Assembly (NCBI RefSeq): GCF_003020585.1
Contig: NZ_PXUE01000002.1
Span: 496,001 to 560,000 of the forward strand
Origin: Chryseobacterium aurantiacum
GTDB lineage: Bacteria > Bacteroidota > Bacteroidia > Flavobacteriales > Weeksellaceae
Direction of reading: 5' to 3'
DNA length: 64,000 bases
The notes under the pieces are model-generated. The model saw only the letters and a list, made by a program, of their open reading frames with translations. It made no database searches and was not told the DNA's origin. The translations under genes were made by a program, and so were the position numbers. This document shows, in pieces, positions 51,640-61,039 of this stretch (position 1 is the first letter of the stretch; the number at the start of each line of letters is the position of its first letter).

Positions 51640-51960
51640 TCATTTCTTTTGAATGATAATATCACCCTCAGCCAGCCTAATTTTCTCATTATGGATACTT
51701 ACTTCAATCCAATGATCCGGCTGATCAGATTCACAATCGTTTATTATTCTATAGTCTGAATATCCGGTATTAGAATCGGGTAATTCCAGAATGGTTTTAA
51801 TGTTTTTTTTGTTAATTTGATGCTTGTCAGAAAGGCTTATTAAGTAAATGACTTCGGACAACTCGTTTCTTAGCTGCAAATTAGATTCTTTGTTTATTTC
51901 TCTGCTTATTAAAACATTTAATCTATCGATCTCACTTGTTATAAATTCCTTTGCTGTCAT
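51640..51960 (-). CDS. Hypothetical protein, 106 residues
   Basis: Soluble, helical at the start (MTAKEFITSEIDRLNVLISREINKE) and strand-rich at the end (DHWIEVSIHNEKIRLAEGDIIIQKK). No family recognised. It stands alone. Confidence 0.65.
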   Translation of the reverse strand: MTAKEFITSEIDRLNVLISREINKESNLQLRNELSEVIYLISLSDKHQINKKNIKTILELPDSNTGYSDYRIINDCESDQPDHWIEVSIHNEKIRLAEGDIIIQKK

Positions 51961-52034
51961 AACGTATTAATTTATGGAGTTTCAATATAAATTATTATTA
52001 TTTTACTTGAGCCAAATATCTAAGTATTTTGAAT

Positions 52035-52063
52035 AAAAAAGCCCCGGCTTTTAATAAACCGGG
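52035..52063 (-). terminator. Terminator after the minus-strand secreted protein
   Basis: CCCGG (52043-52047) pairs with CCGGG (52059-52063), with a TTT/AAA inner helix; the A-run on the left gives T on the minus strand. Confidence 0.65.
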
Positions 52064-52087
52064 ACCATATATCTCAAATAATTCTCT

Positions 52088-52669
52088 TTATAGGCTGATA
52101 TTGTCTAAAAGAGCCTTTACTTCTTCTAAAGAAATTTTATTTCCAGCGGCTACAATAGAATATCTGTTTCCCTCCAGATACTGAATGTTTGCCATTCCAT
52201 CATTTTCATACATACTTGAATCAAATAAGGCCTGCCATCCTTTGTAGCTCTTAATGATAAGCCTATCACCAGGCTCTTCTATTGCTTTAATTTCTAAATA
52301 ATTAAGCAAACTGGACTTCACCTGATCTGCCCCCGGACCTGCCCCATCGGCCACCATCAGATAAACATTTTGATCCCCTTTCTTATAATTGGCAGTAGCA
52401 AATGAACCGGTATCTTTATCCTCAAAAGCTTCTACTTCTGTCAACTTAAATCCCGCCACTTCCTTTTTAAATTTAGCCTTAAATTCATTGATAGTAATAG
52501 GCTTTATTTTCTTTAAATCCTTAGCCAGATTCTCAACTTTCAATGAATCCGAATTTCCATATGCCTTCTCAATCTGAATCGTTGGTCTTTTGGCAGAAAC
52601 AGAATTAGATCCCATCGTAAGTACCAATGCCATTGCTAAAAATCCTGTTCCTAGATAAGTAATTTTCAT
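52088..52669 (-). CDS. Secreted hypothetical protein, 193 residues
   Basis: Signal peptide to about residue 26 (NSVSA|KRP). The mature part has a repeat-free mixed helix/strand pattern (FKAKFKKEVAGFKLTEVEAFEDKDTGSFATANYKKGDQNVYLMVADGAG, QYLEGNRYSIVAAGNKISLEEVKALLDNI). No known domain. Periplasmic or surface role inferred from the signal only. Confidence 0.7.
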   Translation of the reverse strand: MKITYLGTGFLAMALVLTMGSNSVSAKRPTIQIEKAYGNSDSLKVENLAKDLKKIKPITINEFKAKFKKEVAGFKLTEVEAFEDKDTGSFATANYKKGDQNVYLMVADGAGPGADQVKSSLLNYLEIKAIEEPGDRLIIKSYKGWQALFDSSMYENDGMANIQYLEGNRYSIVAAGNKISLEEVKALLDNISL

Positions 52670-52746
52670 AATTTATTATAGTTTTAACAGGACCACTCCC
52701 TACAAAAAACACACCAATGTATATTTAATTCAGAATAATAAATAAT

Positions 52747-53244
52747 TTAATTAATCGGTTTTAGTTCATATTCAATTTCGTCGTCTGCCTCTGCAATTTT
52801 CACAAAGTTGAGCCTTTCCAACAACTTGATTGCTGGACCATTTTGCTTACTTGTTGCCGCCCAGATTCTTTTTAGTCCCATTTGGATCAATCCAAAATCA
52901 ATAGCCAGCAACATTCCATCTGTCATATATCCCTGTCCATAATATTTTGGTAATAAGACACACCCTAATTCTCCCTCTTCCTTATCCAATCCACGGTAGT
53001 AGCCACAAGTTCCTACTATTTTATGGGTTACATTATCTACAATTCCCCAGTGAATGGAATTTCCATCTCTATAATCCTGATTGATCTTTACCTGCATTTC
53101 AGCAGCCTGCTGAACGGTTTTTGCCTGGATAGCATCATAAAATGAAATTTCCATAATGTCATCCAGATCTGCATCCAGAATCTGCCTTAGTGATACCCTA
53201 CCACCTGTTACATTTGGAAAATTATCTCTTTGAAATAAGTTCAT
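52747..53244 (-). CDS. GNAT family acetyltransferase (RimJ/RimL type)
   Basis: Start set at 53244 (MNLFQRDNFPNV), since a start at 53283 adds 13 unlikely residues. 165 residues. The GNAT core includes VSLRQILDADLDDIMEISF, IVGTCGYYRGLDKEEGELGCVLLPKYYGQGYMTDGMLLAIDFG (acetyl-CoA-binding loop) and KRIWAATSKQNGPAIKLLERLNFVKI. It acetylates an amino group, possibly on a ribosomal protein or small molecule. Confidence 0.88.
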   Translation of the reverse strand: MNLFQRDNFPNVTGGRVSLRQILDADLDDIMEISFYDAIQAKTVQQAAEMQVKINQDYRDGNSIHWGIVDNVTHKIVGTCGYYRGLDKEEGELGCVLLPKYYGQGYMTDGMLLAIDFGLIQMGLKRIWAATSKQNGPAIKLLERLNFVKIAEADDEIEYELKPIN

Positions 53245-53394
53245 GGTTGAAAAGTTATAGTTTAAAAAAAATGATATCATCATATAATCTCCTCAATATG
53301 TTATATTTGAGCATATGACTGGATAAAAGTACTAATTAATTTAGTGAACTAAAATGTTTATTGTACTTCACATCAATTTTACACAACCCTTTTT

Positions 53395-54417
53395 TTATTT
53401 CTGATTTTTAATTAATTTCATTAAATCTGTATGGGTTTTAAACGTTTTTTTGAAATCATTCAAATTATATCCGATATTTTCCAAAACGATAAGATTCATA
53501 TTTGTCTGAGGATAATAAAAGGCTGCCGAAGGAAAGCCCGGAGCATATCCAAATGCCCCTATCTGAGTGTTCTGCTCACCATCTAAAAACAAGAGCCCAT
53601 AACCATATTCTATTTTATCAAAAATAGGATGATTTCTGGTGGCATATCGTGTTTTCATCATATTCAGGGTGGTATTCTTTACAAGTTTCCCCGAGTATAA
53701 CAGGCGATGCCATTTTAATACATCTTCAGCATTGGAGATGAAGCCACCCCCAGCTATATATTTAACAGGATTGCCCGTGGCATATACAAGTTTACCATTT
53801 TCATCTTCTTCATATCCCTTTACAAGATTGTTGTATTTTTTATGATCGGGATGAAAAGTATTCTTCAGTCCATATTGGGTAAATAATTCTGTTGATATTT
53901 TTTCAAAAGATTTATGGTTTATTTTTTCAAGTATCTGAGCCAATAATCCGAATCCTATTTGGGAGTAATGAAATTGGGTACCCACTTCAAATTCCAGAGG
54001 CTGATCGATTTCTAAAATTCCATGGGTATGAGTAAGCAAATCATGAATAGTAACCTGGTTTGCCCAGGGCTGCTTAATTTCAGGAAAATATTTATTCAGT
54101 TTATCGGTTAACTGTAAATTTCCCTTTTCATATTCTCTAAGAATTAAAACAGCGGTAATTTGTTTACTGATAGATCCAATATAAAACTTATCCTTTGTTT
54201 TTAATTTTGCCTTAGTATCAATATCAGAATATCCAAATGCTTTTTCGTATTGGATAGCTGAATCTTTTGCTACTAAAATAACCCCGTTGAAATGGTTATT
54301 TATCGCCATGCTATCAATTGTTGATGATAAAGAGGAATGTTGATTTTTGTTTGTATTATTGGTTTTACATGAAGAAATTAGCAGGAATAACGATATTCCC
54401 AAAATATTTATTTTCAT
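53395..54417 (-). CDS. Serine hydrolase lipoprotein with altered YxN and HxG motifs
   Basis: 340 residues. Lipoprotein signal (LFLLISSC, Cys17). The SxxK pair is Ser82-Lys85 (GSISKQIT). The second motif reads HYSQIGFG (Tyr151-Ser-Gln153) instead of YSN, and the third motif region (FGYAPGFPSAAF) has no HxG. It is penicillin-binding-like but may have weak or changed activity. It stands alone. Confidence 0.83.
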   Translation of the reverse strand: MKINILGISLFLLISSCKTNNTNKNQHSSLSSTIDSMAINNHFNGVILVAKDSAIQYEKAFGYSDIDTKAKLKTKDKFYIGSISKQITAVLILREYEKGNLQLTDKLNKYFPEIKQPWANQVTIHDLLTHTHGILEIDQPLEFEVGTQFHYSQIGFGLLAQILEKINHKSFEKISTELFTQYGLKNTFHPDHKKYNNLVKGYEEDENGKLVYATGNPVKYIAGGGFISNAEDVLKWHRLLYSGKLVKNTTLNMMKTRYATRNHPIFDKIEYGYGLLFLDGEQNTQIGAFGYAPGFPSAAFYYPQTNMNLIVLENIGYNLNDFKKTFKTHTDLMKLIKNQK

Positions 54418-54580
54418 TATATTTTTTTAGTGGTTTTGCCCAAAAATACAAAAAGCTTAGGATGATATATGTAAGAATAGATAATTTAATTTTCCATGAA
54501 GAAAAGCAGTAGAATAACAAAAAACATTGGTCTCCAGATTACTTTTTATTCATCTATCATCTATTTTTAAAATTAAATTG

Positions 54581-54588
54581 TACTTTTG
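54581..54588 (+). promoter_or_regulatory. Bacteroidetes -7 box ahead of the TonB operon
   Basis: TACTTTTG matches TAnnTTTG, 12 bases before the first gene of the operon. Confidence 0.45.
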
Positions 54589-54599
54589 TTAATCTAATT

Positions 54600-54953
54600 A
54601 TGCAAAAATTTCTCAGAGTCTTTTTTGTTTCCTGTTTATTCCTGATATTTATTTCGAATGTCAGTGGGGTAAGTACATGTATTGATCATGCTCAACATAC
54701 AAAGACGAAAGTTATTTATAAAAAAGGGTCCAAAGAAGAAAAGATTCCTACTTTTTCTCAGGATGATGAATGCCAGTGTGCACTTCATATGCATATGAAT
54801 AATATTCTTCTCCCTGAACCTTTGCAGATGGATTTTGCGGTCAATACTTCTAATGACAGCGAAATGCCTCAACCAAAAGCCATTTCTTATCGTTGTCTTC
54901 TCGACTTTTTTAGTTCGAGAGCTCCCCCATCTATTTCTTCCGTGGTAGCCTAA
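54600..54953 (+). CDS. Small exported His/Cys-containing protein, first gene of the TonB/ABC operon
   Basis: 117 residues. Signal peptide to about residue 23. The mature part has CIDHAQHTK and DDECQCALHMHMNN, so three cysteines, a fourth near 98 and several histidines, as in proteins that bind copper or another soft metal. A C-terminal SRAPPSISS segment follows. No family name is certain. It lies about 130 bases ahead of a TonB-dependent receptor and is probably co-transcribed. The metal link is inference. Confidence 0.7.
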   Translation: MQKFLRVFFVSCLFLIFISNVSGVSTCIDHAQHTKTKVIYKKGSKEEKIPTFSQDDECQCALHMHMNNILLPEPLQMDFAVNTSNDSEMPQPKAISYRCLLDFFSSRAPPSISSVVA

Positions 54954-55082
54954 GTTACGCTGCCTTCATTTTACATATACAGATTCTTGAGTCTGTATGT
55001 ATACCCTTTGGATACTAGCGTTTTATCCACTTACCCATCTCTTTTTATTAATGAGGCATTCTATGCCTATTCGATCTTATTT

Positions 55083-57401
55083 ATGATTACCAATAATTTT
55101 TATTATTCGGGAATAATTCATTTTATTTCCCCAGTCCCTGTTAGGCTTTTTAGCTTAAGTTTCATTATAGCATCATCAATTCTTCATGCTCAGTCCCGCC
55201 ATCAGGATACTTTATCTTCAGTTGTACAAACCGTTGAAATTATAGGACGAAAGTCTAAAGATTACACTTCTGATTATTCTTTTGCGGCCACTAAAATTGC
55301 CATGAGAAACAAAGACCTTCCTTTAACTCTTAATACGGTTACAAAGGAACTTATTACCGATCGTCAGGCATTCCAGCTTGGAGATGTTATGAAAAATGTA
55401 AATGGAGTATCTCCTTCAAGTTATTATAATCAGTATAACATCCGGGGAATCAGTCAAAACGAAGAAGGGCAGATTATTAATGGGATGCGGACAAGGCAGT
55501 ATTATTTTTTACAGCCTATGACATCCAATATAGAGCGTGTAGAAGTATTTAAAGGCCCTGCAAGCATTACCATGTCCAGTGTTGATCCGGGAGGAACAAT
55601 TAATATGGTAACTAAAAAGCCCCTCTCCATACCCCGTCATGAAGTCAGTTTATCAGGGGGTAGTTTTGATACTTACCGGGTCTCTACGGATCTTACAGGT
55701 CCTTTAAATAAGAGTAAAACCCTTCTCTATCGTTTCAACGGAGCTTATCAAAATGCCCAGTCATTCAGGGATCATGTTAAAAACAGTGGTATTCTAATAT
55801 CCCCTTCTTTAACATTTATTCCCAATGAAAAGACATCTGTGAACGTAGAAATGATTTTTAATGATCTCTATGGAAATTTGGACAGAGGGCAGCCTATTTT
55901 CGGAGCTGTTGCTGGAAAAACAGATCTTAAAAGCACCCCCAGAACGTTGAATCTTGGCGCGCCGGATGATTTTTTTAAAACCAGAGACCTCATCATTATG
56001 GGAAGTTTAACCCATCATTTCAACAAATTTGTCAGTTTTAATGCCTCCTATATGAAGCAGTACTGGAGAGAAAACCTACAGGAACACAGAACTACCAATT
56101 CTTTTGTTCCCGATATGGATAATAAACCGGTTTCTAATCTGGCTATGATGCAGTTTGTGCAGAGAAAGCAAAAATGGGCGGTGGATAATATCAATGCTTA
56201 TTTTAATTTCAATTTTAAAACTGGTTCGGTTCAGCATCAGGTGTTAATAGGATATGACAGTCAAATATGGGAGAAACGTAAAGGCGGTCAACAAAATGCT
56301 GCAAGAGGCTTTCTTTTAAAGGACGGTTCAGTAGTTTCTTCTTACAATCCGGCCAATGCGGCCAACTATCAGACGGTCAATTACAATGGAATATTAATAC
56401 CCAAACCCAATGTGAATCCGTTTGATCTGAGTCCCGGGGCAACCAACCACCAGGGTGTTGATTTTAATATCCTTAACATCGTCACTCCGTTGCCTGCTGC
56501 ATTAACCACTACACATGCCGCATACATTCAGCATCTTTTTACCTGGAAGAAATTTAAAATATTATCCGGCATCCGCCAGGAATGGTTTCAAGATACCACC
56601 AACTTTAAAGAGCCTAATAAGTCTTCTTTTCAGAACAACAAGCTGTTATACAGGTTCGGAATCACATACAGCCTAACTGATAATATCAATGTGTATGGAA
56701 CTTACCTCACAGGATATCAGCCACAATCTAATACGGTCACATTAATGCCTAACACATCCAGTCTTACAGGCCCGGAATCTGCAGCAAGATTTAAACCTTT
56801 AACCTCTGACCTTAAAGAGATTGGAGTAAAAGCTAAGCTTTTCGGAAAAATAGCTGTGAATATCGCTGTTTATGAAATTAATCAGAGAAATATTTTAATC
56901 AATGCCAATAACCCTGCAGAGCCGGATGAGCTGATACAAAGAGGTGCGGACAGGAGCCGTGGTTTTGAAGCAGAATTTACCGGACATATTCTACCCCAAT
57001 GGCATGTATACGGAGGTTACAGCTATATTGATGCTAAAATACTTGAGGATACGAATATTAATCTTGTTGGAAAAAGAAAAGAAAACACCTCTAAAAATTC
57101 AATCAACCTCTGGACCCGTTACAACTTTTCAGCCATTCCGGCAATAAAAGACTTTGGAATCGGCTTCGGAATGCTCCATCAGAGTTCAAAAGTACCGTGG
57201 TTTACCAGAAGCTTTGAACTTCCAGCCTATACTACAATGGATGCAGCGTTATATTATGCTCCTGCCCAATCTAATTTTCAGCTGGCATTAAACATCAATA
57301 ATATCACCAACAAAACTTATTGGATCGGGGCACAAAACTATCTAAGGCTATTCCCCGGTGCACCGATAAATTATGTACTAACTACTACTTATAAATTTTA
57401 A
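55083..57401 (+). CDS. TonB-dependent siderophore-type receptor
   Basis: Start set at ATG 55083 (MITNNFYYSGIIHF), giving 772 residues and a signal peptide ending near LHAQ (residue 37). The plug domain (VVQTVEIIGRKSKDYTSDY, YNIRGISQNEEGQIINGMRTRQYY, IERVEVFKGPASI) precedes a large beta-barrel ending in TYKF with terminal Phe. It imports a metal complex across the outer membrane using TonB energy. Its neighbours are an exported His/Cys protein and an ABC transporter in the same operon. The ligand is unknown. Confidence 0.93.
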   Translation: MITNNFYYSGIIHFISPVPVRLFSLSFIIASSILHAQSRHQDTLSSVVQTVEIIGRKSKDYTSDYSFAATKIAMRNKDLPLTLNTVTKELITDRQAFQLGDVMKNVNGVSPSSYYNQYNIRGISQNEEGQIINGMRTRQYYFLQPMTSNIERVEVFKGPASITMSSVDPGGTINMVTKKPLSIPRHEVSLSGGSFDTYRVSTDLTGPLNKSKTLLYRFNGAYQNAQSFRDHVKNSGILISPSLTFIPNEKTSVNVEMIFNDLYGNLDRGQPIFGAVAGKTDLKSTPRTLNLGAPDDFFKTRDLIIMGSLTHHFNKFVSFNASYMKQYWRENLQEHRTTNSFVPDMDNKPVSNLAMMQFVQRKQKWAVDNINAYFNFNFKTGSVQHQVLIGYDSQIWEKRKGGQQNAARGFLLKDGSVVSSYNPANAANYQTVNYNGILIPKPNVNPFDLSPGATNHQGVDFNILNIVTPLPAALTTTHAAYIQHLFTWKKFKILSGIRQEWFQDTTNFKEPNKSSFQNNKLLYRFGITYSLTDNINVYGTYLTGYQPQSNTVTLMPNTSSLTGPESAARFKPLTSDLKEIGVKAKLFGKIAVNIAVYEINQRNILINANNPAEPDELIQRGADRSRGFEAEFTGHILPQWHVYGGYSYIDAKILEDTNINLVGKRKENTSKNSINLWTRYNFSAIPAIKDFGIGFGMLHQSSKVPWFTRSFELPAYTTMDAALYYAPAQSNFQLALNINNITNKTYWIGAQNYLRLFPGAPINYVLTTTYKF

Positions 57402-57404
57402 ATT

Positions 57405-58850
57405 ATGGCTATTTCAAACTTACAACTGATCGTAAGAAAGACCAGGCAGGACCTGATCAAAGGAAAGCAAAACCTACTCATCATTGTCATCGTTCTTTTA
57501 TTCTGTATGCTGAGTATTGGTATAGGGTTTACCAAATACACAGACACCTTTTCAAAAGTAAAGGAATACCGGACTGAAGTGCGTGAACATTGGGAACAAA
57601 GGCCGGATAAACACCCTCACCGAATGGCTCACTACGGCTATCTTGTCTTTAGGATTGGGCATCCCTTGAATATTTTTGATAATGGTCTGGATGATTATCT
57701 GGGTAATGTCATATTTCTGGAAGCCCATAAACAGAATACTGCAAATCTTTCAGAAGCCGGCAGTTCAGGAACTTTAGTTCGTTTCGGAGCATTCAGTAGT
57801 GCTTTTATTCTACAAAGCATCGTCCCCCTTATTATTTTGTTTTTAGGATTTGGATTAATTGTTCAGGAGCGAGAAAATTCTACCTTAAAAATAATGAGTG
57901 TACAGGGTGCTTCGGGTAGAGATATTCTGTTGGGAAAAGTTCTTGGATTATGGCAATTTTCTTTGCTGTTTCTGCTTCCCGTATTTCCTGTTACATTTTT
58001 GGCCGCATTAATTTCAGGAACCACTACTGGAGCAGATATCCTAATAAGGCTATTGATTTTACTCCCCTCCTACATGATGTACTATTTTTTCATCAGTACT
58101 TTAACGGTTGTTATTTCCGCAATCAGTAAAAACACCTCGGGAGCGCTTATTAGCCTTATCGGGTTCTGGCTTCTTTTTATTATTGTTTTGCCTAAGGGTA
58201 TTCAGTTTGCAGCACAAAACCTATATCCCACTCCTTCCCGTATAGCATTTGAAACACAGCTGGAAAAGGACATTTTAAAATCCGGAGACAGCCACAATCC
58301 TGATGATCCTCATTTTAAAAAGATAAAAGACTCCCTACTGGCTCATTATAAGGTAAAAACTACTGATAAACTTCCTTTTAATTATAGTGGTTTTGTTATG
58401 AAAGAAGGAGAAAAGATAAGCTCTCAGATCTACAGCAGGCATCAGAAAGAATTACAAGAAATTTACAACAAGCAGCAAAAGATATCTGATCTTTCTGGAT
58501 TTATCAATCCTACGATGGCTATTAAAAATTTCTCAATGATTTCCACGGGCACTGATTTTTTCTCTTATACTCAATTTCAAAAGCAAGCTGAAGATTATCG
58601 TTATCAGATGGCTCAGCATCTCAATAATTTGCAGATTGAGTATATCAGTAATGTAACCCCTGAAAAAGGAGGTCCTCCTGCGGTTATTAATAAAGATAAT
58701 TGGAAGAAATTTCCAGACTTCAATTACCAGTACACTCCTGTATTTGAAAGTTTCAAGGCCCAGTGGATATCTGCTGTTGCTTTAATTATCTGGTTCACTA
58801 TATGTATAATCGCCATTGAAATAAGTGGAAGAAAATTAAAATTAATCTAA
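57405..58850 (+). CDS. ABC-2 type permease, DUF3526-like (first of two)
   Basis: 481 residues. TM segments near 24-44, a large periplasmic loop (residues about 45-130), then about five TM segments, with a second periplasmic loop (about 265-440) before the last TM segment. GLIVQERENSTLKIMSVQGASGRDILLGKVLG is typical of ABC-2/NosY-like permeases. Adjacent to a second permease and an ATPase. It starts three bases after the receptor stop. Confidence 0.85.
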   Translation: MAISNLQLIVRKTRQDLIKGKQNLLIIVIVLLFCMLSIGIGFTKYTDTFSKVKEYRTEVREHWEQRPDKHPHRMAHYGYLVFRIGHPLNIFDNGLDDYLGNVIFLEAHKQNTANLSEAGSSGTLVRFGAFSSAFILQSIVPLIILFLGFGLIVQERENSTLKIMSVQGASGRDILLGKVLGLWQFSLLFLLPVFPVTFLAALISGTTTGADILIRLLILLPSYMMYYFFISTLTVVISAISKNTSGALISLIGFWLLFIIVLPKGIQFAAQNLYPTPSRIAFETQLEKDILKSGDSHNPDDPHFKKIKDSLLAHYKVKTTDKLPFNYSGFVMKEGEKISSQIYSRHQKELQEIYNKQQKISDLSGFINPTMAIKNFSMISTGTDFFSYTQFQKQAEDYRYQMAQHLNNLQIEYISNVTPEKGGPPAVINKDNWKKFPDFNYQYTPVFESFKAQWISAVALIIWFTICIIAIEISGRKLKLI

Positions 58851-60197
58851 ATGAATCGTTATTTATATACCCAATTTTATCGTAACAAGGCTTACATTGT
58901 TGCATTGTTATTTTTATTTCTGGCCGGGCTTATGGCAATTTACACAGGAAAAAAATTCCTTGATCGTAATGAAGATATTATCGCCAAAAGTGGTGCATTT
59001 CAGATGGAAAGTATTGAAAGAAACACAAAGTTTCATAAAGATGATCTAGGCCTTATTCTGTATTACATTAAATTTAACCTAGCTAATGAGACCCCAAAAC
59101 TGGCGGCCTTAAATATAGGTATGAGAGATCTAAATCCCTCTATCCAGGGTGTCACTATAAGAAATCTTGAGGAGCAGCGTTATAATTCTGACTTTTATAA
59201 TCCGGCCAATACTGCTGTTGGAAATTTTGACTTCAGTTTTGTTTTAGTCTTCCTCTTTCCACTTGTTATTATTGCATTCTGTTATAATCTGATTTCTGAG
59301 GAAGAAGAAAGAGGAACCTGGAAACTGTTGTCTGTTCAAAGCAATAATCTAAAAAGGCTACTGGATCATAAAATGGGCATACGATTCATCGCGGTCTCAT
59401 TAGTCTATATAATTTTAGCAGCTATAGCCTCAATATGGATAAAAATCCCTTTTGATAGGTATTATATCCTCTTTCTTATAAGCGGATGGCTGTATATTAT
59501 ATTTTGGTTTGCATTATGCAGATGGGTTATTTCATTCCGCAAATCTTCTGCTCAAAATGCATTAACGCTTCTCATTGTATGGGTAGGTATGAACTTCATT
59601 ATTCCGATGAGTGGCAATATGCTGATTCAAAAACTATATCCAACTCATGAATCCCTTAAAGCAGTTATGGAACAAAGAGAAGGGTATCACAATAAGTGGG
59701 ATGAGGCCAAAGTTCCAACCATGGAAAAATTTTATAAAGTTTATCCCCAATACAGAAAGTTCAAAGTAGAAGAAAATGACACATTTACCTGGACATGGTA
59801 TTATGCCATGCAACATATGGGAGATATGGAATCTTCAGAGTCTTCAAAACAGTATATTGAAAAAATGAAAAAACGGAATGAAGCTGCTATATATTTAGGA
59901 TATTTTTTTCCAAACATCCATACTCAGCTTGTAGAAAGCCAAATAGCAAAAACTGACGTGATCAATCATTTACAATATGCTTCAGCATTGAAAGATTTCC
60001 ATGAAAAGAAACGACTCTTCTTCTACCCTCTTATTTTTTCAGGAAAAGATGCAGAATCCGTTGATTGGAACTTGCAAACTGTAAAGATTTTTAATTCTTC
60101 TGAAAATGTAAGCACATTACAACTTTTCTTACCCTATTTGATATTCATCAGCCTATTTATCATTCTTTCACAAAACAAATACAAAAAACTATGTTAA
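58851..60197 (+). CDS. ABC-2 type permease, DUF3526-like (second of two)
   Basis: 448 residues with the same plan as the preceding permease (NLISEEEERGTWKLLSVQSNNLKRLLDHKMG), so the two probably form a heterodimer. It starts directly after the stop of the first permease and overlaps the ATPase gene by seven bases, showing tight translational coupling. Confidence 0.85.
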   Translation: MNRYLYTQFYRNKAYIVALLFLFLAGLMAIYTGKKFLDRNEDIIAKSGAFQMESIERNTKFHKDDLGLILYYIKFNLANETPKLAALNIGMRDLNPSIQGVTIRNLEEQRYNSDFYNPANTAVGNFDFSFVLVFLFPLVIIAFCYNLISEEEERGTWKLLSVQSNNLKRLLDHKMGIRFIAVSLVYIILAAIASIWIKIPFDRYYILFLISGWLYIIFWFALCRWVISFRKSSAQNALTLLIVWVGMNFIIPMSGNMLIQKLYPTHESLKAVMEQREGYHNKWDEAKVPTMEKFYKVYPQYRKFKVEENDTFTWTWYYAMQHMGDMESSESSKQYIEKMKKRNEAAIYLGYFFPNIHTQLVESQIAKTDVINHLQYASALKDFHEKKRLFFYPLIFSGKDAESVDWNLQTVKIFNSSENVSTLQLFLPYLIFISLFIILSQNKYKKLC

Positions 60198-60886
60198 AAA
60201 TAATCAATTTACATAAAAAATACAACGATTTTACAGCGCTTCAATCTCTTAACCTTGAAGTAGGAAAAGGGGAAGTTTTTGCGCTTCTCGGACAAAACGG
60301 AGCTGGAAAAAGCACTACGATCAATATTCTTCTGGGACTTATAAAAGCTACTTCCGGAGACGCTTTCATTAATGATATATCGGTAAAGAATGATCAGCAA
60401 AAAATAAAAAAGCATTTAGCTTATATTCCTGAAACCGTATTATTATATCCTAATCTTACCGGAATAGAAAACCTCGATTTTTTCTCTAAAATTGCAGGAT
60501 TTAGCTACACTAAAGAAATGTTGTCTTCTTTACTTCTCCGCACCGGATTACAGGAAACAGCTCATCAAAAACCACTAGGCGGATATTCTAAAGGAATGCG
60601 TCAAAAGGTTGGTATTGCCATAGCCCTTGCAAAAGATGCCAAAGTACTTCTTTTGGATGAGCCCACTAGTGGACTGGACCCTATAGCTACAGCGGAATTT
60701 ACAGAGATTGTGCGCCAGCTAGGAAAAGAAGGAAGAACGATTTTAATGGCAACCCATGATATTTTTAATGCAGTAAGTGTAGCCACTAATATTGGCATTA
60801 TGAAACAAGGAGAATTGGTTCAGAACTTACCATCTAAAGCATTTACAACCCAGGAATTACAAGAGTTGTATCTAAAAACAATTTGA
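60191..60886 (+). CDS. ABC transporter ATP-binding protein
   Basis: 231 residues. Walker A GQNGAGKST (34-42), signature YSKGMRQKV, Walker B VLLLDEPTSGLDP and an H-loop ATHD are complete. It energises the two permeases encoded just upstream. ABC proteins with this permease type (NosF-like) are often linked to metal-related maturation or export. Last gene of the operon, followed by a strong terminator. Confidence 0.93.
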   Translation: MLKIINLHKKYNDFTALQSLNLEVGKGEVFALLGQNGAGKSTTINILLGLIKATSGDAFINDISVKNDQQKIKKHLAYIPETVLLYPNLTGIENLDFFSKIAGFSYTKEMLSSLLLRTGLQETAHQKPLGGYSKGMRQKVGIAIALAKDAKVLLLDEPTSGLDPIATAEFTEIVRQLGKEGRTILMATHDIFNAVSVATNIGIMKQGELVQNLPSKAFTTQELQELYLKTI

Positions 60887-60960
60887 TCTCACTTTTCTCA
60901 TCTAGCTTATAAATTCAAGCAATAATTAAAATAGGCAGAAAACCATTCATAGACAAATCA

Positions 60961-60988
60961 AAAAATCCAGTTATTTACTGGATTTTTT
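60961..60988 (+). terminator. Terminator of the TonB/ABC operon
   Basis: AAAAATCCAGT pairs with ACTGGATTTTT around TATTT, followed by T. Confidence 0.85.
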
Positions 60989-61039
60989 GATTTTTAATAA
61001 TATATAATTATAATTTCTTTCTAAAAAAGAATAGATCAT

